Origin: Microbacterium sp. MYb62
GTDB taxonomy: Bacteria; Actinomycetota; Actinomycetes; Actinomycetales; Microbacteriaceae
Direction: 5' to 3'
DNA: 64,000 nucleotides
NCBI RefSeq assembly: GCF_002979475.1
Contig: NZ_PCOY01000020.1
Span: forward strand, 1 to 64,000
Below the pieces are notes generated by a model, which did not search any database, was not told the DNA's origin, and saw nothing but the letters and a program-made list of their open reading frames with translations. Positions 1 through 7,637 of the stretch are shown here, piece after piece; within the stretch, counting starts at the first letter, position 1, and each line of letters begins with the position of its first letter. The position numbers were made by a program, and so were the translations under genes.

Positions 1-194
1 TCCTCCCTCCGTTTCCCTCCGTCCTTCCGCGAATGTGCAGGAGCAGTGGCACGCTCGTCGTGTGCACGGGACCTCGTCGAGTGCACGGGGCCTGCACGCG
101 AGCACGCCGTCCACTCGGCGACATCCCGTGCACACGACGAGCGTGCCACTGCTCCTGCACATTCGCGGAAGGACGGAGGGAAACGGAGGGAGGA
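1..194. repeat. Perfect 71-bp inverted repeat with GTGCAC palindromic core (element 1)
   Basis: Bases 1-71 are the exact reverse complement of 124-194, separated by 52 bp. Inside lie the 27-bp half-elements 62-88 and 107-133, which carry GTGCACGG and CGAGTGCACGG motifs and are related to the elements at 1242-1313 and 44030-44110. The outer arms are pyrimidine-rich on the left and purine-rich on the right. The left arm starts at base 1 and may extend out of the window. RNA from either strand could form a very long hairpin. Function is unknown. Confidence 0.9.
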
Positions 195-238
195 CGGGAA
201 AGAAGGGGATCGAGGAGTGGGGAGAGGAACCATGGGGC

Positions 239-1213
239 ATGCCGCACGCCTCGCCCGCCCTCGCCCAGCTCGTCCGGTCGCGGACAGACCTCCTCCAGCA
301 CGGGTGGACGGACCGGAGGATCACCGCTGCGGTGCGGGAGGGGGCGCTCTTCGCCTTCCGTCGCGGATGGTTCATTGCTTCGGCTGATCGGGAGAAACTG
401 TGGCCGGAGCAGAGGCACCACGCGCATGTCATCGCGGTGGCGCGCGATGCACGGGGTCCGGCTGTCATGTCCCATGCCTCCGCCGCCGTGCTCTGGGGGC
501 TGCCGCTCTACGCGATGCGGCTCGCCCGCGTGCACATGACCACGGCGACGCCGAGGCGCATCTCGAGTGCACCCGATGTGTTCCGTCATGTCGCTCCTCT
601 TCCGAGCTCTGATGTCACGGTGCGCGGAGGCATCCGCTGCACGTCGTTGTCGCGAACGGTGTTCGATCTCATCCGTACGCTGCCGGTGCCCGCCGCCGTC
701 GCGGCGACTGATGCGGCGGAACGGCAGATGGCGGATCGGCAGTGGGAGTGGGATCTGGATGCTGTCGTCGCGTGGCGTCGTGGACTCGGTGAGAGGCTGA
801 GCGAGGCCGGAGGCGCCCGGGGAATCCGGCAGGCGCGGTGGGTGGCGGAGTTCGCCGATGGGCGCGCGCAGCTTCCCGGCGAGAGCGTGAGCCGACTGCA
901 GTTGCGCAGACTCGGCTTTGCAGACCCCGAGCTGCAGGTGCCGGTCGACGGGCCGGACGGCAGGCAGTATTTCGTCGACTTCGGGCTCGCGGATGTCCGC
1001 AGCTTCGGCGAGTTCGACGGAAAGACGAAATACGTCGATGAGGCGCTGCGCTCCGAGCGCACACTCGAGCAGGTGCTGTTGGCGGAGAAGCAGCGGGAGG
1101 ACTGGATCCGGGGTCGAACTCAATGGGGCTTCGCGCGGTGGGGGTCCGAGCACATCGCAACCCCCGCAACCTTGGCCACCCGCCTCGCGTCCTTCCACAT
1201 CACCCCTCCCTGA
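239..1213 (+). CDS. AbiEi-antitoxin-like / DUF559-type protein
   Basis: 324 residues from ATG 239, chosen because GGAGAGG lies 11 nt upstream and earlier in-frame starts would run through the inverted repeat. The N-terminal half has the winged-helix style seen in AbiEi-family antitoxin-domain proteins, including the signature SHASAAVLWGLPLY. The C-terminal part has a PD-(D/E)XK-like arrangement (VDFG followed by GEFDGKTKY) typical of DUF559/Vsr-like nuclease folds. Such proteins are common orphans in Microbacteriaceae; neither antitoxin nor nuclease activity is established here and no toxin partner is adjacent. The gene sits between two GTGCAC elements. Confidence 0.75.
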   Translation: MPHASPALAQLVRSRTDLLQHGWTDRRITAAVREGALFAFRRGWFIASADREKLWPEQRHHAHVIAVARDARGPAVMSHASAAVLWGLPLYAMRLARVHMTTATPRRISSAPDVFRHVAPLPSSDVTVRGGIRCTSLSRTVFDLIRTLPVPAAVAATDAAERQMADRQWEWDLDAVVAWRRGLGERLSEAGGARGIRQARWVAEFADGRAQLPGESVSRLQLRRLGFADPELQVPVDGPDGRQYFVDFGLADVRSFGEFDGKTKYVDEALRSERTLEQVLLAEKQREDWIRGRTQWGFARWGSEHIATPATLATRLASFHITPP

Positions 1214-1241
1214 CCCTTCCCGCTCCCCGATCGCGCGTCCG

Positions 1242-1313
1242 GTGCACGGGATCTCGCCGAGTGCACGGCAACTTCGCGCCTGGAACCCGTGCACTCGTCG
1301 AGATCCCGTGCAC
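1242..1313. repeat. GTGCAC palindromic element 2
   Basis: Left arm 1242-1268 and right arm 1287-1313 are 27-bp inverted repeats with one mismatch. Each arm carries GTGCACGGGATCTCG and CGAGTGCACGG. This is the same element type as at 62-133 and 44030-44110. It lies between the DUF559-type gene and the L10 leader. Confidence 0.85.
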
Positions 1314-1394
1314 TCGTCGGAGGGGGAGGGGAAGGGGAGAGGAGGGGAGCGGGAGAGGAGGGGCGAAGGATTTGGGGGACGGGTGTGGGTGAGG
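1314..1394 (+). other. Purine/G-rich tract upstream of the L10 leader
   Basis: The + strand from about 1319 to 1385 is almost pure purine with many runs of 3-5 G. No coding potential is seen. Together with element 2 and the L10 leader it fills the 380-bp gap before rplJ. Confidence 0.6.
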
Positions 1395-1525
1395 TAGAGT
1401 TACCTCGAACCGAAGACCGCTGGTCATCAGGCGTGCGCAAGCACGCAGGATCGAAGCTCTGCACAGCAGGGGCCCGCGCAGGACACGAACTTTCCAAAGC
1501 TCCGTGCGCTTGCGCCGGAGCTTTT
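1395..1525 (+). promoter_or_regulatory. L10 leader with promoter, upstream of rplJ
   Basis: A -10 box TAGAGT (1395-1400) begins a structured untranslated leader. It ends in a hairpin pairing 1496-1504 with 1516-1524, followed by a T-rich run. Position and size match the ribosomal L10 leader, which in known cases binds the L10-(L12)n complex and represses rplJ-rplL. The terminal stem-loop could act as an attenuator. The identification rests on position and structure, not on a covariance model. Confidence 0.75.
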
Positions 1526-1593
1526 CTCTTTGCAGGTGGTCCAGGTCGGCGCCCCACCACCGTGCGGCGCCTCGTACACACCAAGGAGTGACC

Positions 1594-2082
1594 ATGGCGC
1601 AGAAGGATGCATCGGTCGCCGAGCTCACGAAGTCATTCGAGAACTCGACTGCCGTTCTGCTGACCGAGTACCGCGGTCTGACGGTTGCCCAGCTCAAGGA
1701 GCTGCGCAACAGCATCCGTCAGGACGCTGAGTACGCCGTGGTGAAGAACACGCTGACCAAGATCGCCGCCAACAAGGCTGGCATCTCCGCGCTGGACGAC
1801 GACCTCAAGGGGCCGTCGGCTGTCGCGTTCGTGCACGGTGACTTCGTCGCCACCGCCAAGGCTCTGCGTGACTTCGCCAAGGCCAACCCGCTTCTCGTGA
1901 TCAAGTCCGGCATCTTCGAGGGCAACGCCCTCACCGCGGACGAGGTCAACAAGTACGCCGCGCTGGAGAGCCGTGAGGTTCTGCTGGCGAAGGCTGCGGG
2001 CATGATGAAGGCGACGATGGGCAAGGCTGCCGCCACCATCGATGCTCTTCGCGAAAAGCTGGAGACCGCAGAGGCCGCGTAA
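1594..2082 (+). CDS. rplJ: 50S ribosomal protein L10
   Basis: 162 residues from ATG 1594 (AAGGAG upstream at 1583-1588), beginning [15 protein letters not shown]. It forms the base of the L12 stalk on the large ribosomal subunit; the C-terminal helix binds L12 dimers. The conserved N-terminal segment [15 protein letters not shown] and the acidic/alanine-rich C-terminal helix are visible. Length is in the usual 160-180 range. rplL follows 48 bp downstream, and the L10 leader precedes it, so the pair is probably autoregulated. Confidence 0.97.
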   Translation: MAQKDASVAELTKSFENSTAVLLTEYRGLTVAQLKELRNSIRQDAEYAVVKNTLTKIAANKAGISALDDDLKGPSAVAFVHGDFVATAKALRDFAKANPLLVIKSGIFEGNALTADEVNKYAALESREVLLAKAAGMMKATMGKAAATIDALREKLETAEAA

Positions 2083-2130
2083 GCGACCTGCGATCTCGTC
2101 TACAAACCCCATCTATCTAGGAGATACATC

Positions 2131-2514
2131 ATGGCGAAGCTTTCCACCGAGGAACTGCTCGAGCAGTTCGCCGGCCTGACCCTCATCGAGCTCAACGAGT
2201 TCGTGAAGGCGTTCGAGGAGAAGTTCGAGGTCACCGCTGCTGCTCCCGTCGCCGTCGCCGGTGCTGCGGGTGGCGCAGGCGCTGCTGAGGCTGAGGAAGA
2301 GAAGGACTCCTTCGACGTCATCCTCGAGGCTGCTGGCGACAAGAAGATCCAGGTCATCAAGACCGTCCGCGAGCTCACCTCGCTGGGTCTCGGCGAGGCC
2401 AAGGCTGTCGTCGACGGTGCCCCGAAGGCCGTCCTTGAGGGCGCCAACAAGGAGACCGCCGAGAAGGCCAAGGCTGCTCTCGAAGAGGCAGGCGCAACGG
2501 TTACCCTCAAGTAA
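2131..2514 (+). CDS. rplL: 50S ribosomal protein L7/L12
   Basis: 127 residues with TAGGAG before the ATG. The N-terminal dimerisation helices (about residues 1-35), the Ala/Gly/Glu-rich hinge and the C-terminal factor-binding domain ([21 protein letters not shown]) are all present. It forms the multi-copy stalk that recruits translation GTPases. It is co-transcribed with rplJ and followed by a strong terminator. Confidence 0.98.
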   Translation: MAKLSTEELLEQFAGLTLIELNEFVKAFEEKFEVTAAAPVAVAGAAGGAGAAEAEEEKDSFDVILEAAGDKKIQVIKTVRELTSLGLGEAKAVVDGAPKAVLEGANKETAEKAKAALEEAGATVTLK

Positions 2515-2538
2515 TCGCGACGCTCACGCGTTTCACGA

Positions 2539-2568
2539 CGAAGGCCCCGGGTTCGCCCGGGGCCTTCG
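2539..2568 (+). terminator. Terminator of rplJ-rplL
   Basis: A perfect 13-bp GC-rich stem (2539-2551 with 2556-2568) closed by a TTCG tetraloop, 24 bp after the rplL stop. The following sequence is only weakly T-rich. Confidence 0.85.
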
Positions 2569-2583
2569 TTCGTTCCCGGCACG

Positions 2584-2692
2584 TTCCAGGCAGCCCGTTC
2601 CCGGCCTTTTCCAGGCGTCGTGTTCCAGGCGTCGGGCTCCAGGCCTCCCGTTCCAGACCTCCTGTTCCAGGCGCCGTGTTCCAGGAAATCTG
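2584..2692. repeat. Degenerate 14-bp tandem repeat
   Basis: About eight head-to-tail units of consensus TTCCAGGCGTCGTG. Seven are 14 bp and one is shortened to 11 bp (2598-2608). They fill the space between the rplL terminator and the 3' end of the convergent LacI-type gene. The units differ by a few substitutions, so the array is old or under weak constraint. Confidence 0.85.
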
Positions 2693-2734
2693 CCGGCTGT
2701 TCCTCGTCGCTGAGCATTCCGGCATGCTGCATGG

Positions 2735-3739
2735 TCAGCGTGGTGCGGCCGTCGAGCTGCGCACCACGAGGGCGGATGTCGCGGCGACGTGTTCGAGCGC
2801 AGCGTCGGGTTGTTCCATCCGCTGCGTCAGAAGGCGCACCGCTTCGTGCCCCTGCTCGCGGGGCGACTGCCCGATCGTCGTCAGGGCGAACATGTCGGCA
2901 TGCTCGTGGTCGTCGATGCCCACGACGCTGAGTTCGGTCGGCACGGCGATGCCCAGGCGTCGAGCCGCGATGATCGCACCGATGGCGGCTTCGTCGCAGA
3001 CACCCACGATGGCCGTCGGCCGGCGCCGTCGGTCGCCGAGCATGCCCGCCGCAGCCGCATAGCCGCCGGGCATCGTCGGGGTGGCGCCGGCGACACGGGC
3101 ATGCGCGGCGAGGCCAGCGGCCCTCAGCGCGCCGTGATACCCGTCGAGGCGGCGGGCATCGCCGAAGCTCAGCTGTGTGGCATCCGTCGCCCCGCCGACG
3201 AAGGCGATCTCCCTGTGCCCGAGCTCGATCAGGTGCTCGGTGGCGATGCGTGCGGCTGCCGTGTCGTCGATCGACACCGAGCTCGAGCCCTCGCTGTAGG
3301 GTCCCACGCTCACGAGTGGGCGGCCTGTGCGCTGCAATCGTTCGAGCTCTTGCGCGCTCGGCTGGATGCCCACCGCGATGATCCCGTCGAAACGTCGCCC
3401 GGGGAGGACGTTCTCGAACAGCCGTTCTCTGGTCTGCGACCCCTCGGGGACGCCGTACAGCGACAGGTCGTAGTCGAGCGCGAACAGGGATTCCTGCACG
3501 CCGGCGAGCAGCTCTGCGAAGAACCAGCGGTCCACAGGGGGCATCACGACGCCGACGGTCTGGGTCCGTCCGGTCGCCAGACTCGTCGCCGACGAGTGCG
3601 CGACGTACGAGAGATCACGTGCGGCATCCGCGACGCGCTGCCGGGTCGCCTCCGACACGTATCCACGTCCACTCAGTGCCCGGCTCGCTGTGGCCTTCGA
3701 TACACCGGCACGTGACGCGACGTCCGCGATCGTGCTCAT
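2735..3739 (-). CDS. LacI-family transcriptional regulator of the adjacent sugar ABC operon
   Basis: 334 residues, the standard LacI-family length. The N-terminal helix-turn-helix (IADVASRAGVSKATASRAL, residues 4-22) and hinge are followed by a periplasmic-binding-protein-like sensor domain. It is divergent from the ABC importer genes starting at 4028. Two LacI-type palindromes lie between (3829-3840, 3953-3964), so it probably represses the importer and itself. The inducer is inferred to be an alpha-glucoside or its product, from the permease similarity only. Confidence 0.92.
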   Translation of the reverse strand: MSTIADVASRAGVSKATASRALSGRGYVSEATRQRVADAARDLSYVAHSSATSLATGRTQTVGVVMPPVDRWFFAELLAGVQESLFALDYDLSLYGVPEGSQTRERLFENVLPGRRFDGIIAVGIQPSAQELERLQRTGRPLVSVGPYSEGSSSVSIDDTAAARIATEHLIELGHREIAFVGGATDATQLSFGDARRLDGYHGALRAAGLAAHARVAGATPTMPGGYAAAAGMLGDRRRRPTAIVGVCDEAAIGAIIAARRLGIAVPTELSVVGIDDHEHADMFALTTIGQSPREQGHEAVRLLTQRMEQPDAALEHVAATSALVVRSSTAAPR

Positions 3740-3828
3740 CGGTCCTCCTCGACCTGATCACGCGGCTGCGTGGACCCGGCGCGGGGGGTGCGCGCCGGGT
3801 CACAGCGTAGTCGTTGCCGCAGAAAAAA

Positions 3829-3840
3829 GGAACCGGTTCC
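3829..3840. promoter_or_regulatory. LacI-type operator, proximal to the regulator gene
   Basis: Perfect 12-bp palindrome GGAACCGGTTCC with the central CG of LacI-family operators, 90 bp upstream of the regulator start. Suits autoregulation. Confidence 0.75.
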
Positions 3841-3917
3841 AGGTCGAGAGCGAGAGAGCGCTCCCACCTGGGGTGCACGGCGAGCGGGAAAGGTTGCGAG
3901 CTTGTGACCCTAACGTG

Positions 3918-3964
3918 TTGTGCGGGGATACCGATGGCCAGTAGGTTGGCCTGGAATCGGTTCC
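3918..3964 (+). promoter_or_regulatory. Importer promoter with overlapping LacI-type operator
   Basis: Candidate -35 TTGTGC (3918-3923), 18-bp spacer, -10 TAGGTT (3942-3947). The near-palindrome GGAATCGGTTCC (3953-3964) sits at the expected transcription start, where a repressor would block initiation. It differs by one base from the operator at 3829-3840. Confidence 0.6.
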
Positions 3965-4027
3965 CTAACGATGCCCCGGGGTGGCGTCGCACGAGGCGGG
4001 AACCTGTACTCGAAGAGGAGAATTCAC

Positions 4028-5344
4028 ATGGCTCTGTCACAGCGTTCCCGGCGTTATGCGCCGATCGCCCTGCTGGGGGTCGCGGGTATCGCGCTCGCCG
4101 GATGCGGGGCCCCTGGCGGCGCACCGGAAGGCGGCGGTGGCGGTGGCGATGAGAACACCGTCACGATCTACGGCACGATCGTCGAGGGAGAAGCTGACCT
4201 CCTCGCGGAGTCCTGGGCGGATTTCGAGAAGGAGAACGACATCGAGATCAAGTACGAGGGCAGCCAGGACTTCGAGACGCAACTCGGCACCCGTGCACAG
4301 GGTGGCAATCCCCCGGACATCGCGATCTTCCCGCAGCCGGGTCTGTTCGCCGACTATGCGTCGCGTGATCTGCTGAAGCCGGCTCCGGAAGCGGTCAAGA
4401 AGAATGCCGAGGAGTACTGGACCCAGGGATGGGTCGACTTCGGCACGTACGACGGTACGTTCTACGGTGCGCCGCTGATGGCGAGCGTGAAGGGCTGGGT
4501 CTGGTACTCGCCGACGAAGTTCGACGAGTGGGGTGTCGAGGAGCCGACCAGTTGGGACGAGCTGCTGACGCTGACCCAGACCATCAAGGAGAAGAGCGGT
4601 GCGGCTCCGTGGTGTGCGGGCTTCGAGTCCGGCGTCGCGACCGGGTGGCCCGGGACCGACTGGATCGAGGACCTCGTGCTTCGCAACGCGGGTCCCGACG
4701 TCTACGACCAGTGGGTCAAGAACGAGATCCCGTTCACCGACCCGCAGATCAAGGCGGCGTTCGATGCGACCGGCGAGCTGCTTCTGAACCCGGAGTACGT
4801 CAACGCCGGCTTCGGCGACGTGCGCTCGATCAACTCCACCGCGTTCGGTGATGTGGCGCCTCAGGTGGCCAGCGGTGAGTGCGCGCTGACGCACCAGGCG
4901 TCGTTCCTCTCGGGATTCTTCCCCGACGACACGAACGTCGCTGAAGACGGTGACGTGTGGGCATTCCTGCTGCCGAGCAAGACCCCGGATGAGACTCTCA
5001 TCACCGGTGGTGGCGAGATCGTCGGTGCGTTCAGCGACTCCGAGGCGACGCAGAAGGTGCTCGAGTACCTGTCCAGCCCCGAGTGGGCGAACAGCCGCCT
5101 CGCTCTCGGTGGCGTGACGTCGGCGAACAAGGGCGTCGACCTCGACGTGGTCGAAGACCCGATCCTGCAGGAGTCGATCAAGCTGCTCCAGGACGACTCG
5201 GTGACGTTCCGCTTCGACGGCTCCGACCAGATGCCCGGCGCTGTCGGCTCCGGCACCTTCTGGAAGGGCATGGTCGCATGGATCAACGGGACCTCCACCG
5301 ATGATGTGCTGACGCAGATCCAGACCGGCTGGCCTTCGAGCTGA
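4028..5344 (+). CDS. Sugar ABC transporter substrate-binding lipoprotein (AglE-like)
   Basis: 438 residues from ATG 4028, preceded by AGAGGAG. The lipoprotein signal peptide has a hydrophobic core and lipobox LAGC with lipidated Cys26. A Gly/Glu-rich linker follows, then a family 1 extracellular solute-binding fold. It would capture an oligosaccharide outside the membrane and pass it to the two permeases downstream. The companion permeases resemble AglF/AglG, so an alpha-glucoside (maltose, trehalose or sucrose type) is the likely substrate. A strong hairpin separates it from the permease genes, which would give it higher transcript levels. Confidence 0.88.
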   Translation: MALSQRSRRYAPIALLGVAGIALAGCGAPGGAPEGGGGGGDENTVTIYGTIVEGEADLLAESWADFEKENDIEIKYEGSQDFETQLGTRAQGGNPPDIAIFPQPGLFADYASRDLLKPAPEAVKKNAEEYWTQGWVDFGTYDGTFYGAPLMASVKGWVWYSPTKFDEWGVEEPTSWDELLTLTQTIKEKSGAAPWCAGFESGVATGWPGTDWIEDLVLRNAGPDVYDQWVKNEIPFTDPQIKAAFDATGELLLNPEYVNAGFGDVRSINSTAFGDVAPQVASGECALTHQASFLSGFFPDDTNVAEDGDVWAFLLPSKTPDETLITGGGEIVGAFSDSEATQKVLEYLSSPEWANSRLALGGVTSANKGVDLDVVEDPILQESIKLLQDDSVTFRFDGSDQMPGAVGSGTFWKGMVAWINGTSTDDVLTQIQTGWPSS

Positions 5345-5348
5345 TCAG

Positions 5349-5380
5349 AAGGAGGGCCGCCCCGGTGGGCGGCCCTCCTT
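5349..5380 (+). terminator. Intra-operon hairpin after the binding-protein gene
   Basis: Perfect 13-bp stem (5349-5361 with 5368-5380), followed by a weak T/C tract. Such hairpins usually cause partial termination or stabilise the upstream mRNA, raising the binding protein relative to the permeases. Confidence 0.75.
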
Positions 5381-5445
5381 CTCGCACCCGGTCGGCGCAT
5401 CGGCGCGCCGATCGCTGATCAGCTCCGCATCATGAAGGGGATTCC

Positions 5446-6585
5446 ATGAACGCGACTGTGTTCTTCACCTGGATCGGGTCACTTCCGCCGATCCTCCAGG
5501 CCGTCGCCGTGGTCATCGCATTCGCGGTGGTCGTGGCGGTGATCCTGTTTCTCGTCGATATCGCGCCCCGGAAGGGCGCCCTGTACACCGGCATCCGCCT
5601 TGCGATGTGCCTGCTCATCCCGCTCGCAGTGATGTGGTTCTTCAACTCGTACTACTGGGCGATGGGAGTCGCCGTCGTGGTCGGCGCGCTGTTCTTCTTC
5701 CTGGACTATCGGTCGCGCGACGGCGCAGGCTATCTCATCCAACTGGTCGCCTTCATGGCCCCGGCGATGCTACTGCTCCTGGCGGGCCTCATCCTCCCGT
5801 CGATCCAGACCGTGTACTCGTCATTCTGGAACTCGACGGGACGCGAGTTCGTCGGCCTTGCGAACTACCTCTGGATCTTCACCCAGTCGGACGGCGTCAC
5901 GGCGGTGATCAACACGATCGTCTGGGTGCTGCTCGTCCCGACGCTCTCGACGATCATCGGTCTGGCCTACGCCGTGTTCATCGATCGGACCCGCGGCGAG
6001 AAGATCTACAAGCTGCTGGTCTTCATGCCGATGGCGATCTCGTTCGTGGGCGCAAGCATCATCTGGCGGTTCGTGTACGCCTATCGCGGCCCCGAGTTCG
6101 AGCAGATCGGTCTGCTCAACCAGATTCTCGTCTGGTTCGGGGGAGAGCCGCAGCAGTTCCTGTTGAACGAGCCGTGGAACAACTTCGCTCTCATCGTCGT
6201 GCTGATCTGGGTGCAGACCGGGTTCGCGATGGTCGTGCTTTCGGCATCGATCAAGGGCGTCCCGGCCGAGCTTCTCGAAGCCGCCGAGCTCGACGGAGCG
6301 AATGCCTGGGAGCGCTTCAAGTCGGTGACGATCCCGGCGATCCGTCCGGCCCTCATCGTCGTGCTGACGACGATCTCGATCGCTTCGCTGAAGGTCTTCG
6401 ACATCGTCCGCACCATGACGGGTGGAAACTACGGAACGTCCGTGCTGGCGAACGAGATGTACACGCAGTTCTCGAAGTTCGAGGCCGGACGCAGTGCCGC
6501 GCTCTCGGTCATCCTGTTCATCCTGGTGCTGCCGATCGTCATCTACAACGCACGCCAGATCAAGAAGCAGCGGGAGATCCGATGA
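5446..6585 (+). CDS. Sugar ABC transporter permease (AglF-like)
   Basis: 379 residues, start ATG 5446 after AAGGGG. The first ~100 residues add extra membrane segments before the usual MalF-type permease domain. The EAA loop region (EAAELDGANAWERFKSVTIP) contacts the ATPase. The segment VRTMTGGNYGTSVLANEMY closely resembles alpha-glucoside permease AglF. It pairs with the next gene (ATGA overlap). Confidence 0.9.
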   Translation: MNATVFFTWIGSLPPILQAVAVVIAFAVVVAVILFLVDIAPRKGALYTGIRLAMCLLIPLAVMWFFNSYYWAMGVAVVVGALFFFLDYRSRDGAGYLIQLVAFMAPAMLLLLAGLILPSIQTVYSSFWNSTGREFVGLANYLWIFTQSDGVTAVINTIVWVLLVPTLSTIIGLAYAVFIDRTRGEKIYKLLVFMPMAISFVGASIIWRFVYAYRGPEFEQIGLLNQILVWFGGEPQQFLLNEPWNNFALIVVLIWVQTGFAMVVLSASIKGVPAELLEAAELDGANAWERFKSVTIPAIRPALIVVLTTISIASLKVFDIVRTMTGGNYGTSVLANEMYTQFSKFEAGRSAALSVILFILVLPIVIYNARQIKKQREIR

Positions 6586-7541
6586 CCGACACCGTGAAGT
6601 CAGACACCGGGGAAAGCACTCGCGCGATCACCACCGCGGGACGGTTCGAGGCCTCGGCGGGACGAGCGCGCAAGCGGCTCAGTCGGCCGTGGGCGTCCGT
6701 CGCCTCCATCGTCATCGCCGTCGTATGGACCATCCCGACACTCGGGCTATTCATCTCGTCGTTCCGGGAGAGGGACGCGATCGAGACGACCGGTTGGTGG
6801 ACGGTCTTCACCGATCCCCAGCTGACGTTGGACAACTATGCAGCCGTGCTGCAGTCCGGCACCACCCAGCTGACGATCCTGGAGTCGTTCTTCAACTCGA
6901 TCGTGATCACGATTCCGGCCACGATCATCCCCCTGATGATCGCGGCGATGGCGGCGTATGCGTTCTCGTGGATCGAGTTCAAGGGGCGCAACGCGCTGTT
7001 CATCTTCGTGTTCGCGCTGCAGATCGTTCCGATCCAGATGGCGCTGGTCCCGCTGCTGTCGTCGTTCTCACGAGGGATCAACCTGTTCGGCGTCCAGGTG
7101 ACGCTGGGACTCGATGTCGCGGGCGGCTATGCCCAGGTGTGGATCGCGCACACGATGTTCGCGCTGCCGCTGGCGATCTACCTCCTGCACAACTTCATGT
7201 CGGAGATCCCGGGAGAGATCATCGAGGCTGCTCGCGTCGACGGAGCATCCCGCGGACAGATCTTCTTCCGCGTGGTGCTGCCTCTGACGATGCCGGCGAT
7301 CGCGTCCGTCGCGATCTTCCAGTTCCTGTGGGTCTGGAACGACCTGCTCGTGGCGCTGGTGTTCGCCGACGGTGCTGCCTCGCCGATCACGAAGGTGCTC
7401 GCCGAGATCACCGGCCGTGGCGAAGGCTGGTACCTGCTGACCGCGGGCGCGTTCGTCTCGATCATCGTGCCGCTGATCGTGTTCTTCGCCCTGCAGCGCT
7501 ACTTCGTGCGCGGACTGCTGGCCGGATCGACGAAGGGCTGA
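6582..7541 (+). CDS. Sugar ABC transporter permease (AglG-like)
   Basis: 319 residues from ATG 6582, overlapping the previous stop (ATGA), so translationally coupled. MalG-type inner-membrane permease with about six membrane segments. The EAA motif is EAARVDGASRGQIFFRVVLP. The soluble N-terminus (about residues 1-35) precedes the first membrane helix. No ATPase gene follows; a shared MsmK/UgpC-type ATPase elsewhere must energise the system. Confidence 0.9.
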   Translation: MTDTVKSDTGESTRAITTAGRFEASAGRARKRLSRPWASVASIVIAVVWTIPTLGLFISSFRERDAIETTGWWTVFTDPQLTLDNYAAVLQSGTTQLTILESFFNSIVITIPATIIPLMIAAMAAYAFSWIEFKGRNALFIFVFALQIVPIQMALVPLLSSFSRGINLFGVQVTLGLDVAGGYAQVWIAHTMFALPLAIYLLHNFMSEIPGEIIEAARVDGASRGQIFFRVVLPLTMPAIASVAIFQFLWVWNDLLVALVFADGAASPITKVLAEITGRGEGWYLLTAGAFVSIIVPLIVFFALQRYFVRGLLAGSTKG

Positions 7542-7574
7542 GCTTCGAGAGACACCGGGGGCCTTTCGAGAGGA

Positions 7575-7619
7575 CGGATGCCGCGGTCGGGTGCAACACA
7601 GCCCCGGTCGCGGCATCCG
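7575..7619. terminator. Hairpin between ABC operon and cbs
   Basis: An 11-bp perfect inverted repeat (7575-7585 with 7609-7619) with a 23-nt loop, without a T-run. It may end the importer transcript or simply stabilise it. Confidence 0.45.
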
Positions 7620-7625
7620 CGCGTC

Positions 7626-7631
7626 TACCCT
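7626..7631 (+). promoter_or_regulatory. -10 box of leaderless cbs transcript
   Basis: TACCCT ends 6 nt before the ATG of cbs, so the mRNA would begin at or next to the start codon. No Shine-Dalgarno sequence is present. Confidence 0.6.
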
Positions 7632-7637
7632 GAAGTC

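Noticed and set aside
2584..2692. Possible CRISPR array
   Set aside because: The units are 14 bp, contiguous and degenerate, with no spacers and no cas genes.
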